The position numbers and the translations under genes were made by a program. From a candidate division WOR-3 bacterium (lineage in GTDB: Bacteria; Hydrothermota; Tepidihabitantia; Tepidihabitantales; Tepidihabitantaceae), in contig JBDRUN010000008.1 in NCBI GenBank assembly GCA_039801365.1, positions 1 to 47,573 of the forward strand: a stretch of 47,573 nucleotides of DNA. The letters are read 5' to 3'. Below are positions 22,478 to 30,294 of this stretch, piece by piece. The notes beneath the pieces are model-generated. The model ran no database searches. It was not told the DNA's origin and was given only the letters and a program-made list of their open reading frames with translations. Numbering within the stretch: the first letter of the stretch is position 1; each line of letters begins with the position of its first letter.

Positions 22478-25177
22478 ATGAAGCTGCCTAGGGACACAGA
22501 ACAGAAGGTGAAGGAACTCGAGGAAAGGTTGCCCGCGACGACCTTGCCGGCTGAGCGACTCCAGATTCTCCTTGACCTTGCAAGGGAGACTTGGCTTGCT
22601 CTGCCAAGTGAAGCACGACGCTACCTGCACCGGGCAGTGGCGGAAGCAGAATCAGCCGACGAACAAGGCTACCTGTCGAGTGCCGAGAACATGTTGGCCG
22701 AAATATCACGCCGAGCCGGTGAACTGGCCGAAAGCGAGCAGCACGCAGATAGGGCGCTTGCTGCAGCCCGGGCTGCAGGCAACGCAAAGAAGGAAGCGGG
22801 TGCCGTCAATCTCAAGGGGAAACTGTTTGAGATGCGGGGCGAGTATGACCAGGCCGCGGAATGTTTCGAACAATGCCGAAGACTGTCTGAACAGGCAGGT
22901 TTCCTAGAAGGCGTGCAGGCTGCGCTCAACGAGCTGGGTGGCCTGTACGGTTTGCGCGGCCAGCCCCAGCGGGCACTGGACTGCTACCTTGAGTGCCTCA
23001 AGATCGACGATGAGCTCGGCGACAGCTACTGCATTGCCCTGCATCGCTACAACATCGGCTGGACACTAGAGCAGCTCGGCCGCTGGGAGGAAGCAGCCGA
23101 AAGCCTGTACCGGACAGTAGCTATCAGTGAGCAGCACGGGTTCCGGGACTTGATGCTCGACGCGATGAATGTGCTCGGCGAGCTTTTCTTGAAACGGGAC
23201 AACCTCGCCCGGGCAAAAGACATGTTCGGGGCGGTCGTACAGAAGGAACGGGACCAGCCCGGCTATCGAGCGCTGCTGCGGGATGCACTTGCCAATCTGG
23301 GCTTGGCGCACTTCAGGGCCGGAGAACTGGCCGCAGCCGAGAACACATATGCCGAGGCGCTTGAGATGTGCACTGAGTCCGGTGACCAGCGCGAGCGGGC
23401 GATTCTGCTCGTCCGGTTTGCCGAACTTCTCTTCGCACGCGGAAACCTTGAACGGGCTGAAGAAATGCTGAGCCAGGCTCAGGAGCTCTGCGACCGGCTG
23501 AGTCTGGCCCGGGAAAGTGCTGAGGTGCTGCGAATAAGAGGACTCATCGCCCAGGAGCGCGGTGACGCCACTGGTGCCGCCTCAAGTTTCGAACAGGCAG
23601 CCGGGAAACTGGCCGATGCTCCGGACAGCTACGAACTCGCCAGAGTAAGATTCCAGTACGGCCGATGTCTTGCCCGGTCTGGTCAACCGGAACAGGCCCG
23701 ACCACTTCTGGAGCAGGCGGCACGGACGTTCCGGCTGCTTTCAGTTGTCGCTGATGCCGAAGAAGTGAACCGGTTGCTATTTCGACTCGAAATGCCGTCT
23801 GATGCCGAAAACGCAGTACTTGGCGCTGTTGTCGGCCTGACACGGATTGGACTGGAGCCGGTATCGTTGTTCGAGCGCGCACTACGCATCATCTGCGAGG
23901 GACTGGAGTTCGACCATGCGGCCATCGTCCTGGGTGACTCGGCAGTCCTGTTGTATGGCCGGCCAGACTTAGACACTGCCGATCGGTTCAGCGGCCGGGT
24001 CGCACCGGTTGCGACCGAACGGTACGTATGGATTCCGGTGATGACCGACTGTACACCACCGGCCGGGATATATCTAGAACGGACTGAGCCTGCGTCCCGT
24101 CGGCCCAGTCCCGGCTTCCTGGTCGAGCTGATTCGGCGTTGCGCTGAGCCGATGCGGCGGCTAGCTGAGCTCCCCCTACGTCCTGAGCCGGTCGTTCGAA
24201 TTCCCAACCTGCATTACCGCGGGGTGGTCGGCCGCAACCCGAAGATGATTGAGAATCTCCGGATCGTAGCTCAGGTCGCCAGTGCGTCGGTCCCAGTGCT
24301 GGTCAAGGGTGAGAGCGGCACCGGCAAGGAACTGATTGCCCGTGCGCTGCACGACTCCAGCGTCAGAAGTGGAAAACCTTTTGTCGCGGTAAACTGCGCC
24401 GCAGTACCGGAGACACTGCTTGAGGCAGAGTTCTTTGGAGTCGAAAAAGGCGCGGCGACCGGCATTGCGCAGCGCCGGGGCAAGTTTGAACTTGCGCACG
24501 GAGGAACGATATTCTTGGACGAAATTGGCGACATGAGTCCGGCGCTCCAGGCCCGTCTACTCAGGGTACTTCAGGACAAGGTAGTCGAACGTCTGGGTGG
24601 AACTAGGCCGATTGATACCGATGTGAGAGTCGTCGCGGCCACCAACAAGAACTTGGAGGAGCTTATGCGCCGTGGAACATTCCGGCAAGACTTGTACTAC
24701 CGGCTGAACGCGGTTGAGCTGGAGGTTCCTGCGTTGCGTGACCGTAAAGAGGATATACCGGCGTTCGTGCGCTACTTTGTCACGAGCAGTAACCAGGAAT
24801 TCCACCGCAATGTCCTCGGCGTGGACGAAGCGGCGATGGCCTGTCTCATCGCATTCAACTGGCCTGGAAACATACGACAGCTGCGCCACGTCATCGAGCG
24901 AGCCGTAGTGCTCAGCAGAGCACCGGTTCTGACTACTACTGACCTTCCAGCCGAAATCTTTGCAGCCAGCACAACTGACGGACCCTGTCAGGAAAGTGAC
25001 CTGCGTACTGCCCGGCGTGCGGCTCAGAAAGCCGCGGCTGACGACTTGGAGCGCACCACGCTTGTGCAATGCCTCGAAAAGGCCAAAGGCAACGCTACTG
25101 AGGCGGCCAAGCTGGCTGGGTATTCACGGGCGCAGTTCTACCGACTGCTGCGCAAGCACAATCTGAGAACCAACTGA
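22478..25177 (+). CDS. TPR-GAF-like-AAA+ (sigma-54 activator type)-Fis regulator
   Basis: 899 residues. About 40-435: a series of tetratricopeptide repeats (GEYDQAAECFEQCRRLSEQA, GQPQRALDCYLECLKIDDEL). About 450-570: a GAF-like sensor segment. About 580-815: an AAA+ central domain with Walker A GESGTGKE, Walker B GGTIFLDEIGDM, and the conserved FRQDLYYRLNAVEL and NWPGNIRQLRHVIERAVVL. C-terminus: a Fis-type helix-turn-helix (GNATEAAKLAGYSRAQFYRL). The family hydrolyses ATP to open sigma-54 RNA polymerase. However, the GAFTGA loop that touches sigma-54 reads GAATGI here (EKGAATGIAQ), so its action may differ. TPRs in place of a receiver domain suggest control by protein partners. The gene stands alone. 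Confidence 0.9.
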   Translation: MKLPRDTEQKVKELEERLPATTLPAERLQILLDLARETWLALPSEARRYLHRAVAEAESADEQGYLSSAENMLAEISRRAGELAESEQHADRALAAARAAGNAKKEAGAVNLKGKLFEMRGEYDQAAECFEQCRRLSEQAGFLEGVQAALNELGGLYGLRGQPQRALDCYLECLKIDDELGDSYCIALHRYNIGWTLEQLGRWEEAAESLYRTVAISEQHGFRDLMLDAMNVLGELFLKRDNLARAKDMFGAVVQKERDQPGYRALLRDALANLGLAHFRAGELAAAENTYAEALEMCTESGDQRERAILLVRFAELLFARGNLERAEEMLSQAQELCDRLSLARESAEVLRIRGLIAQERGDATGAASSFEQAAGKLADAPDSYELARVRFQYGRCLARSGQPEQARPLLEQAARTFRLLSVVADAEEVNRLLFRLEMPSDAENAVLGAVVGLTRIGLEPVSLFERALRIICEGLEFDHAAIVLGDSAVLLYGRPDLDTADRFSGRVAPVATERYVWIPVMTDCTPPAGIYLERTEPASRRPSPGFLVELIRRCAEPMRRLAELPLRPEPVVRIPNLHYRGVVGRNPKMIENLRIVAQVASASVPVLVKGESGTGKELIARALHDSSVRSGKPFVAVNCAAVPETLLEAEFFGVEKGAATGIAQRRGKFELAHGGTIFLDEIGDMSPALQARLLRVLQDKVVERLGGTRPIDTDVRVVAATNKNLEELMRRGTFRQDLYYRLNAVELEVPALRDRKEDIPAFVRYFVTSSNQEFHRNVLGVDEAAMACLIAFNWPGNIRQLRHVIERAVVLSRAPVLTTTDLPAEIFAASTTDGPCQESDLRTARRAAQKAAADDLERTTLVQCLEKAKGNATEAAKLAGYSRAQFYRLLRKHNLRTN

Positions 25178-25459
25178 CCAGTATCAGGCCTATCCCCGTA
25201 TCAGTTCAGAGTTACCTGTCTCCTTACAGTAGAATCAGCCTAACCTACTGCTTGCTCAACACTTAGACCTTCCAAACCCCAGTTCTACGATACTGTAGGC
25301 GTCTCATAGACTGAGACACTCAGCATTCTCGCAAACTTCTGTGATTCCATAACCACATCGAATTGCTTGGGTTACAGAATACGCTCTGGCCGGCACGTCA
25401 TGTGCTTTCTGCTGATGCGTGCTTACTAACCATGCTACCAAGCATAGAACGGAGGACCA
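25178..25459. other. Intergenic stretch without a supported gene
   Basis: No frame with a ribosome site or recognisable product is seen. The stretch has a short inverted repeat GTCTCA-TAGAC-TGAGAC (25301-25317) and many CTNA tetramers, but these do not keep the 12-bp phase found at 21788-22099. The direct repeat GTATCAG occurs twice near its start. Confidence 0.4.
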
Positions 25460-25651
25460 GTGCGCAGGATAGAACTTGAGGTTCAGGAACGATTCTTCGG
25501 ATTCGATGCATGCTTGACGCAAGGCCGGCGCAGTGCTGAAGCTGGCCGGCTTGATGGACTTGTCGGTTCAGGTGAGCTACGGACGCCATCAGTTGGCGGA
25601 CTGAATCGGAGAAAGAAGGCAGTGGAAAAGGAGGAGGTGCCTGATGCGTAG
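25460..25651 (+). CDS. Possible 63-aa hypothetical protein
   Basis: The GTG start has a good ribosome site (CGGAGG, 4-nt spacing). The product MRRIELEVQERFFGFDACLT ... RRKKAVEKEEVPDA is charged and of unknown family. Its end overlaps the start of the next small gene by 8 nt, suggesting translational coupling. The only promoter candidate is weak (TTACTA-16-TAGAAC). Without homologues its reality is uncertain. Confidence 0.35.
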   Translation: MRRIELEVQERFFGFDACLTQGRRSAEAGRLDGLVGSGELRTPSVGGLNRRKKAVEKEEVPDA

Positions 25652-25853
25652 CACGAGGCTTGATCTTTTCATTCAGTTCCTGTTGGGTGTCGGCCTGATA
25701 GTCAGCGGAATCCTACTGATTCGAGTCAATCGGACAGCAGCCGCATTCGGGTCCGGCATTGACCCAGTAACGGCCGGCAAAATATACCACGCCAGAATGG
25801 AAGCCACCGAAACGTTGCTGAGTTCTGGCGAACTCGACCCAGACGGACAGTAA
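25644..25853 (+). CDS. Small single-pass membrane protein
   Basis: 69 residues with a very strong ribosome site (AAGGAGGAGG, 6 nt before ATG). One transmembrane helix (about 8-27: LFIQFLLGVGLIVSGILLIR) follows a short basic N-terminus MRSTRLD, then about 40 soluble residues (AFGSGIDPVTAGKIYHARME). The positive-inside rule puts the N-terminus in the cytoplasm and the tail in the periplasm. No family was recognised. It could be a subunit or regulator of a membrane complex, but its neighbours offer no clue. Confidence 0.6.
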   Translation: MRSTRLDLFIQFLLGVGLIVSGILLIRVNRTAAAFGSGIDPVTAGKIYHARMEATETLLSSGELDPDGQ

Positions 25854-25919
25854 GACTGCGGGGTTGGAGCCGGGGCCAATCAGGCCCAGCCCGAGGCGGG
25901 GTATAGGGGAAAAGCAAAG

Positions 25920-25944
25920 GCAGGGCCACTCCAAGTGGCCCTGC
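25920..25944 (-). terminator. Intrinsic terminator of the P-domain lipoprotein gene
   Basis: A perfect 11-bp inverted repeat GCAGGGCCACT / AGTGGCCCTGC with a 3-nt loop. Read on the minus strand it is followed by CTTTGCTTTTCCCC, a U-rich tail, so it ends transcripts coming from 26849. It may also stop plus-strand transcription after 25853, but there the tail is not U-rich. Confidence 0.7.
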
Positions 25945-26050
25945 CGAGCTTCGCGAGTCAACTCTCCTATTCCGATGAAAGTTCGTCCGCAACCGATTAG
26001 CTGCGTCACACAGGAAGACGAACAGACTGCTACCAGGCGAATGTGGCCAA

Positions 26051-26091
26051 CCGGCGGCAGGAAAGTCTCGCTTTCCCTCCCCCGCCGCCGG
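26051..26091. repeat. Nested inverted repeat
   Basis: CCGGCGGC (26051-26058) pairs with GCCGCCGG (26084-26091), and GGAAAG (26060-26065) with CTTTCC (26071-26076). It can fold as a long hairpin with an asymmetric internal loop, just beyond the 3' end of the minus-strand lipoprotein gene. It may protect or help end that mRNA. The rest of 25954-26108 shows nothing else. Confidence 0.4.
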
Positions 26092-26108
26092 CTTCGGATA
26101 GGAACGCG

Positions 26109-26849
26109 TTAGTAGTGGTAGAAGACGGTGAGACAGCACTCATCGGCATAACCTTCGATACCCTTGGCCTCACGCGTAACACGAAGCCGCCAGGGACCTT
26201 CGGCTGACTCACCAGCGATGCCGGGCAAAGCCATTTCGTCAACTGCAAGGTTCGTCAGGTTGAATCCGTCGTAGATAAGCACCCGGGTACCGGTCGGAGT
26301 TACAACCCATACGTTGAACTGTTCAAGTTCCAGCTCATCCAGCGGCTCGAAGTCGGTGGTGACGAACGCAGAATCAACGATGGCACCGCTCGGAAACGGG
26401 TCGCCGTCCAGCTCGAACTCAAAGGTGGTCTCGGAAGTTCCCGGGTTTGCGAGGTACGTTGATTCCGGAGTGTAGCCGTCCATGTTGAAAGAGTACCAGG
26501 CCCGAGAGCTGACGTTTCTCGTCGCCACATCTTCACCGCCCCGACCGTCTCGGCACACCACGGTGACCGTGCCGCTGGCCGCTCCGTTCGGTGCTGTCCA
26601 CGTAACGGTTTCGCCTCTGGTCGCCGACAGCGTGCCGGTAGTTGCACTCCAGGTGAACTCGAGGACGTCACCGTCCTCGTCGGCGGCACTGACTGAGATA
26701 GCGACTGCCGTGCCAGGCCGGACCGTACCGTCGGGCGTGGCGGTAAGGGAGCTGATGACCGGATTGTGGTTTCTTGGTTGGCTACAGCCGGCAAGCAAGG
26801 CCACGAGCGATGCCACCAGCAGCAGCGGTCTGATTCGCTTCAGACTCAT
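26109..26849 (-). CDS. Lipoprotein with Ig-like domain and proprotein-convertase P-like domain
   Basis: 246 residues. Signal MSLKRIRPLLLVASLVALLA with lipobox LAGC (Cys22). About 30-115: an Ig/PKD-like domain (NPVISSLTATPDGTVRPGTA, VSAADEDGDVLEFTWSATTG, TVTWTAPNG, VVCRDGRGGEDV). About 125-246: a jelly-roll that resembles the proprotein-convertase P domain (VDSAFVTTDFEPLDELELEQ, NVWVVTPTGTRVLIYDG, GPWRLRVTREAKGIEGYADE, CCLTVFYHY). P domains usually follow subtilisin-like proteases or mark secreted proteins; no protease is fused here. It is probably anchored in the outer membrane. It is monocistronic, with its own promoter and terminator. Confidence 0.75.
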   Translation of the reverse strand: MSLKRIRPLLLVASLVALLAGCSQPRNHNPVISSLTATPDGTVRPGTAVAISVSAADEDGDVLEFTWSATTGTLSATRGETVTWTAPNGAASGTVTVVCRDGRGGEDVATRNVSSRAWYSFNMDGYTPESTYLANPGTSETTFEFELDGDPFPSGAIVDSAFVTTDFEPLDELELEQFNVWVVTPTGTRVLIYDGFNLTNLAVDEMALPGIAGESAEGPWRLRVTREAKGIEGYADECCLTVFYHY

Positions 26850-26867
26850 TCCTTCCCTCCTAGTTAC

Positions 26868-26881
26868 AGCGTAGCTACGCT
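26868..26881. promoter_or_regulatory. Perfect 14-bp palindrome in the leader
   Basis: AGCGTAGCTACGCT, a perfect palindrome in the 5' leader of the P-domain lipoprotein gene, a few bases upstream of its ribosome site. It could be a binding site for a dimeric repressor or an RNA hairpin that masks the ribosome site. Confidence 0.4.
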
Positions 26882-26940
26882 TATTCGCGGTTTGTTGTGG
26901 GGAAGAAAACCGGGCTCGGCAGGGTTAGACCGACAGTAAA

Positions 26941-26968
26941 ATTATACCAGGGTGGCTGTGGAAGTCAA
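26941..26968 (-). promoter_or_regulatory. Strong promoter of the P-domain lipoprotein gene
   Basis: On the minus strand TTGACT (26968-26963), a 16-nt spacer and a perfect TATAAT (26946-26941). It begins right after the stop of the upstream Tol-like operon, and the leader to 26849 is about 85 nt. Confidence 0.65.
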
Positions 26969-26975
26969 TCCGTGG

Positions 26976-27863
26976 CTAGCGGATGTGAATCTCTATCTTC
27001 GAGAACTTTGGTTTCAGTCCTGGTATGAAGCGTGGTGCCACCTTGAGTGCCTCGGGCGGCAACACAACACGGGCCCTGAGTTCATTCAGTACCACTCCGC
27101 AACGTGCAGACGAAAGCTGTTCCAGCTCGGAATACACGTACACGCCGACCTCTTTCCGGAACTCACGCTTGATGATGTTTGCGGCCTCGTCAAGGCGCCG
27201 GCCTGCGTCCTCGCGCAACTGGGCGCTGCCTTCGGCAAAGATGAGGTCGGCGGCAATCGAAACAATCCACTCGTCGTCCTGCCGATAGACGAGACCGTTG
27301 ACCCGCTGCGGCGCTACTGGCGTGCGGGTGAGGTTGCCATGGGCATCATAGGCATTGAACGTGAAGCTGTAAACCTCACCGGTCGTAATCATCTCACCGT
27401 TGTCGGTCCGGCCATCCCAAGTAATGACTGCCGGTGGCTGTCCCTTATGCTCAGCCCGTCGAACCGTCTCACCAAGTGAGTTAGCAACGACCAGTTCCCA
27501 CTTTGCAACCTGGCTGGTAAAACTGGGCAGGAACACGACGATGTCACCGTAAACCAGGTCCCGTTCAACCGGCACCCGCAGGAAAGAAGAATGGATGAAA
27601 TGATGCGGAATAGTCAGGGAGTCAATCGTATTATAGAGCGCGTCGTCAAACACGTAACTCTCCGGCACCAAGAGCTCGTTGACCGGGGAAAACGGGTCAA
27701 TACGTGGACTAAAGAAAATCTTCGTATCTGTTATCTTTACCTCAGCCTTGCCAGTGATAACCTCCTCGCCCAAGCCATGCTCGGCCGGTGCCTTGGCAGT
27801 AGCTGCTTCGGGCTGGACTGAAGGAGTCTGAGCAACGAGTAGTGTGAAAAGCAGTTCGAACAC
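26976..27863 (-). CDS. FlgD-Ig / degenerate OmpA-like periplasmic protein
   Basis: 295 residues with a GTG start 1 nt after the TonB-like gene's stop. A short signal-like N-terminus (MFELLFTLLVAQT) has no lipobox. About 115-190: a FlgD-like Ig domain (KWELVVANSLGETVRRAEHK, ITWDGRTDNGEMITTGEVYS). About 205-295: an OmpA/Pal-like domain (SIAADLIFAEGSAQLREDAG, RRLDEAANIIKREF, LSSARCGVVLNELRA, FSKIEIHI). The usual GHTD peptidoglycan-contact segment is replaced by VYVYSELEQ, so peptidoglycan binding is doubtful. As last gene of an ExbB-ExbD-ExbD-TonB operon it stands in the position of Pal in a Tol-Pal system. Confidence 0.7.
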   Translation of the reverse strand: MFELLFTLLVAQTPSVQPEAATAKAPAEHGLGEEVITGKAEVKITDTKIFFSPRIDPFSPVNELLVPESYVFDDALYNTIDSLTIPHHFIHSSFLRVPVERDLVYGDIVVFLPSFTSQVAKWELVVANSLGETVRRAEHKGQPPAVITWDGRTDNGEMITTGEVYSFTFNAYDAHGNLTRTPVAPQRVNGLVYRQDDEWIVSIAADLIFAEGSAQLREDAGRRLDEAANIIKREFRKEVGVYVYSELEQLSSARCGVVLNELRARVVLPPEALKVAPRFIPGLKPKFSKIEIHIR

Positions 27864-27864
27864 G

Positions 27865-28776
27865 TCAGGAAAGGGTAAACCGGAACGTTATCAGACCCCA
27901 CTGGTCTTCGGCCTTTACGCCCGGCTCAAGCGGTGCGAACTCCCATGCCTTGAGCGCGTTGACGACGACCTGGTCCAAATCAGGGTAGCCTGAGCTGGAT
28001 TCGACTGTCGGAACGCCCTTGACCTTGCCGTTGGGCATGACCCACAGCCGAACCACGACGCTCCCTGATATACGCCGCTGCAGAGCCCATGCCGGGTAAC
28101 GGGGTACAACCTTGTTCGTTATCTTACGCTGCGAGATTGGACCGGCCACCATGAATTGAGTACCGGATGTTACCGGCCCGGAGACCGTTGGCAGATTCTC
28201 AGTGGACATCTCGGGCAGTTCTCTGGCCGGTGCTTTTGCCAGGGGCCGGTGTTCTATCGTCAGTTGCGCTTCCGGCGCACGGACTCCAGGGTATCCGGTA
28301 AGGCCGGGCGGTCCGCCAGCTCCGCCGCGCGCCGGTCCCCGGGCAAGTGCAACCTTGGGCTGAGCTAGTATTTCCTCAGTGGACTTGTTCGACCCTTCGC
28401 CTCCAAGCCGAATAATATCCATTGAACCGCTCCGGTCGAGCTCGTATCGGTCTAGGTCAATCTTCGCCTGACTCTGGCTGCGCTCCAGAGTGGCGCTCAG
28501 GTCCAGGGCTGCAACTTCTTCCGATGCGATTCCGGAAGCATAGGTCGGCGCCTCCGAGGCGTCGGCCGAGCCACCACCGCCCGGCGTAATCTTGGACAGA
28601 ACCTGAGCTACCTCGGGTCGGTAGGTCACGTCCATAAATGTAACTTCCTGAAGGTCACAGTAGGAACTTCGAGGTGGGGTGGCGCGTGAGAACATGAATA
28701 CGAAGCCGATGTGCAAGACTATAGAGACAACAACCGCAACCTCAATTGCATGAGACTTCTTCTGTTCCGGCATCAT
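27865..28776 (-). CDS. TonB/TolA-like energy transducer
   Basis: 303 residues. N-terminal membrane anchor (about 10-30: IEVAVVVSIVLHIGFVFMFS) with the His inside the helix that is typical of TonB/TolA. A long Gly/Ala/Pro-rich periplasmic region follows (LARGPARGGAGGPPGLTGYP). The C-terminal TonB domain (about 215-303) has KVVPRYPAWALQRRISGSVV, VESSSGYPDLDQVVVNALKA and WGLITFRFTLS. It overlaps the preceding exbD by 4 nt (ATGA). With the motor genes before it and the OmpA-like gene after it, a TolA-like role in linking inner and outer membranes is more likely than receptor-specific transport. Confidence 0.8.
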   Translation of the reverse strand: MMPEQKKSHAIEVAVVVSIVLHIGFVFMFSRATPPRSSYCDLQEVTFMDVTYRPEVAQVLSKITPGGGGSADASEAPTYASGIASEEVAALDLSATLERSQSQAKIDLDRYELDRSGSMDIIRLGGEGSNKSTEEILAQPKVALARGPARGGAGGPPGLTGYPGVRAPEAQLTIEHRPLAKAPARELPEMSTENLPTVSGPVTSGTQFMVAGPISQRKITNKVVPRYPAWALQRRISGSVVVRLWVMPNGKVKGVPTVESSSGYPDLDQVVVNALKAWEFAPLEPGVKAEDQWGLITFRFTLS

Positions 28777-29171
28777 TCCCCCTCCGCGGCCTTCTTGGTC
28801 GCGCAGGCAATCCGGAGCGCTCCGGCTCGACGGGCTGCAGCAAGAATGTCGAGCACGTCGGAGTGAAGTGCGTCCTTGTCGGCCCGTACTACCACCAGCA
28901 CGTACGGGTCCTTCATCATTGCCATCTCAAGCAGGGCTTCGAGCTCGCTGAGGTTGGCGACCGGCTGGTCATTCAAAAGAAGCTGGCCTTCTTTCGTGAA
29001 GCCAATCGTAACATCCTCTTCTGTCTTCCGTTCAGAAGTATGGGTCTGCGGTACCGCAATCGGAGCAGCGTTGTGGGCCATGACCATCGGCGAGAGGATC
29101 ATCATGATCAACACGAGTATCAGACCGACCGCCGCCATCGGCAGAATGTCAATGTTGGAAGGTGGTTTCAT
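28773..29171 (-). CDS. ExbD/TolR-like protein lacking the membrane Asp
   Basis: 132 residues, overlapping both neighbours by 4 nt. The single transmembrane helix is IDILPMAAVGLILVLIMMIL. Aligned with the preceding ExbD (LILTSLVDIALSLVIGFIVS), the functional Asp falls on Ala14. The periplasmic domain is intact (VTIGFTKEGQLLLNDQPVAN, DPYVLVVVRADKDALHSDVL, GALRIACATKK). A dimer with the Asp-containing ExbD would have only one proton-active subunit. The protein is still clearly in the family by position and fold. Confidence 0.82.
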   Translation of the reverse strand: MKPPSNIDILPMAAVGLILVLIMMILSPMVMAHNAAPIAVPQTHTSERKTEEDVTIGFTKEGQLLLNDQPVANLSELEALLEMAMMKDPYVLVVVRADKDALHSDVLDILAAARRAGALRIACATKKAAEGE

Positions 29172-29584
29172 GGAACCCTCCGCTTTCTCAGCAAAGCAAG
29201 GTCGGCCGCGCCCGCCTGCTTTGCAATGTCGAGAACTTTCATCACTCTATTATACTTCACCTGGTCATCCGCTGCAACCACTACTTTTCGCTCAACACTC
29301 CGTTCAAGGAGCTTGGGCAAGAGGTCGGCCAGGTTCTCATACGAGACCTCCGCTTCGTTCAGAAGAATCCGGCCGTCGTTCGCGACAAAGATGTTGGCCT
29401 TGATGTCCGAGCCCGGTTCCGAGGCCCCGGCCCGCGTAACACCCGGTGCGGATACAAAGATACCGGTCTCGAAGAAAAGCGGCAATGAGACGATGAAACC
29501 GATGACCAACGAAAGGGCTATGTCCACAAGAGAGGTTAGAATCAGCTCGGTGCGCGGCGGTCTCTCGTGGCGATGCCTAGGCAT
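29168..29584 (-). CDS. ExbD/TolR-like protein with intact membrane Asp
   Basis: 138 residues. A basic N-terminus MPRHRHERPPRTE is followed by the helix LILTSLVDIALSLVIGFIVS containing the conserved Asp, then a Gly/Ser linker and a periplasmic domain (NIFVANDGRILLNEAEVSYE, VERKVVVAADDQVKYNRVMK, GAADLALLRK). The start shares one base with the stop of the ExbB-like gene and the end overlaps the next exbD by 4 nt. It should be the proton-using subunit of this second motor. Confidence 0.87.
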   Translation of the reverse strand: MPRHRHERPPRTELILTSLVDIALSLVIGFIVSLPLFFETGIFVSAPGVTRAGASEPGSDIKANIFVANDGRILLNEAEVSYENLADLLPKLLERSVERKVVVAADDQVKYNRVMKVLDIAKQAGAADLALLRKRRVP

Positions 29585-30294
29585 CAGAATTCCCAGCTTG
29601 TGTCCTTAGCCGGCGAAGCCTGCGGCTTAGACCGGGAAGCGGGTTCAGCCGGGGCAACCTTAGCAGGTTCGTTCCGGCGATGCCGTTCCAGAGTCACAAC
29701 CAGCCGGTCCGCAGTGCCCTCAAGTATCAATGTCAGGTCAGCAGCTTTCTTCGAATAGTAGTTGTAGAAGAAAAGCGTCGGGATACCGATCATCAGGCCG
29801 AAGGCGGTAGTAAGTAGTGCCTCAGCAATACCGGCCGAGACAACGGCTGGGCCACCTGAGCCGGTTACGGCAATGTTGTGGAAGGCACGGATCAAACCAG
29901 TAACGGTTCCCAGCAGCCCGAGGAGGGTTGCGGCGTTAGCAAGCGTACCCATTCCACCCAGCAGTCGCTCAAAACGAATGCGTTCCTCAAGAATGAGACT
30001 GTAGAGCAGGTCGGTCAGTTCGTCGGCCGGCAAGGTGAAATTCAGCAGCGCGAGCGTGAAGAGGCGACCCAGCGGGTTTTTTTGGCTCCGGGCCCATGTC
30101 AGGGCCTCGGACTGTCCACCAGACTCAAGCAAACGGCGCAGCTCGCGCAAGCCTTTGCCCGGGTCGAACCGGTTGCGCATGAAATACCAGAATCGCTCGA
30201 TGATCAACGCCAGCGCGGCGATCGAGGCGACGAGCAGCAGGACCATAATGATGCTGCTCCTAAATATCTGAACCAGGGTCTGACCCATTATCAT
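29584..30294 (-). CDS. MotA/TolQ/ExbB proton channel family protein (second system)
   Basis: 236 residues. Helix 1 about 15-35 (IIMVLLLVASIAALALIIER). The family core is at about 115-135 (TLANAATLLGLLGTVTGLIR) and helix 3 at about 150-175 (IAEALLTTAFGLMIGIPTLF). A Pro/Ala/Lys-rich C-terminal tail (about 205-236) is longer than usual. The start overlaps the TPR gene's stop (ATGA) and has AGGAGG 9 nt upstream. It pairs with the two ExbD-like proteins downstream as the inner-membrane motor. Its position after a TPR gene and before TonB/OmpA-like genes mirrors TolQ. Confidence 0.9.
   Translation of the reverse strand: MIMGQTLVQIFRSSIIMVLLLVASIAALALIIERFWYFMRNRFDPGKGLRELRRLLESGGQSEALTWARSQKNPLGRLFTLALLNFTLPADELTDLLYSLILEERIRFERLLGGMGTLANAATLLGLLGTVTGLIRAFHNIAVTGSGGPAVVSAGIAEALLTTAFGLMIGIPTLFFYNYYSKKAADLTLILEGTADRLVVTLERHRRNEPAKVAPAEPASRSKPQASPAKDTSWEF

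Noticed and set aside
25183-25330. Continuation of the 12-bp array after the regulator gene
   Set aside because: CTNA tetramers are frequent there but their spacing is irregular (6, 8, 10 nt), not 12.
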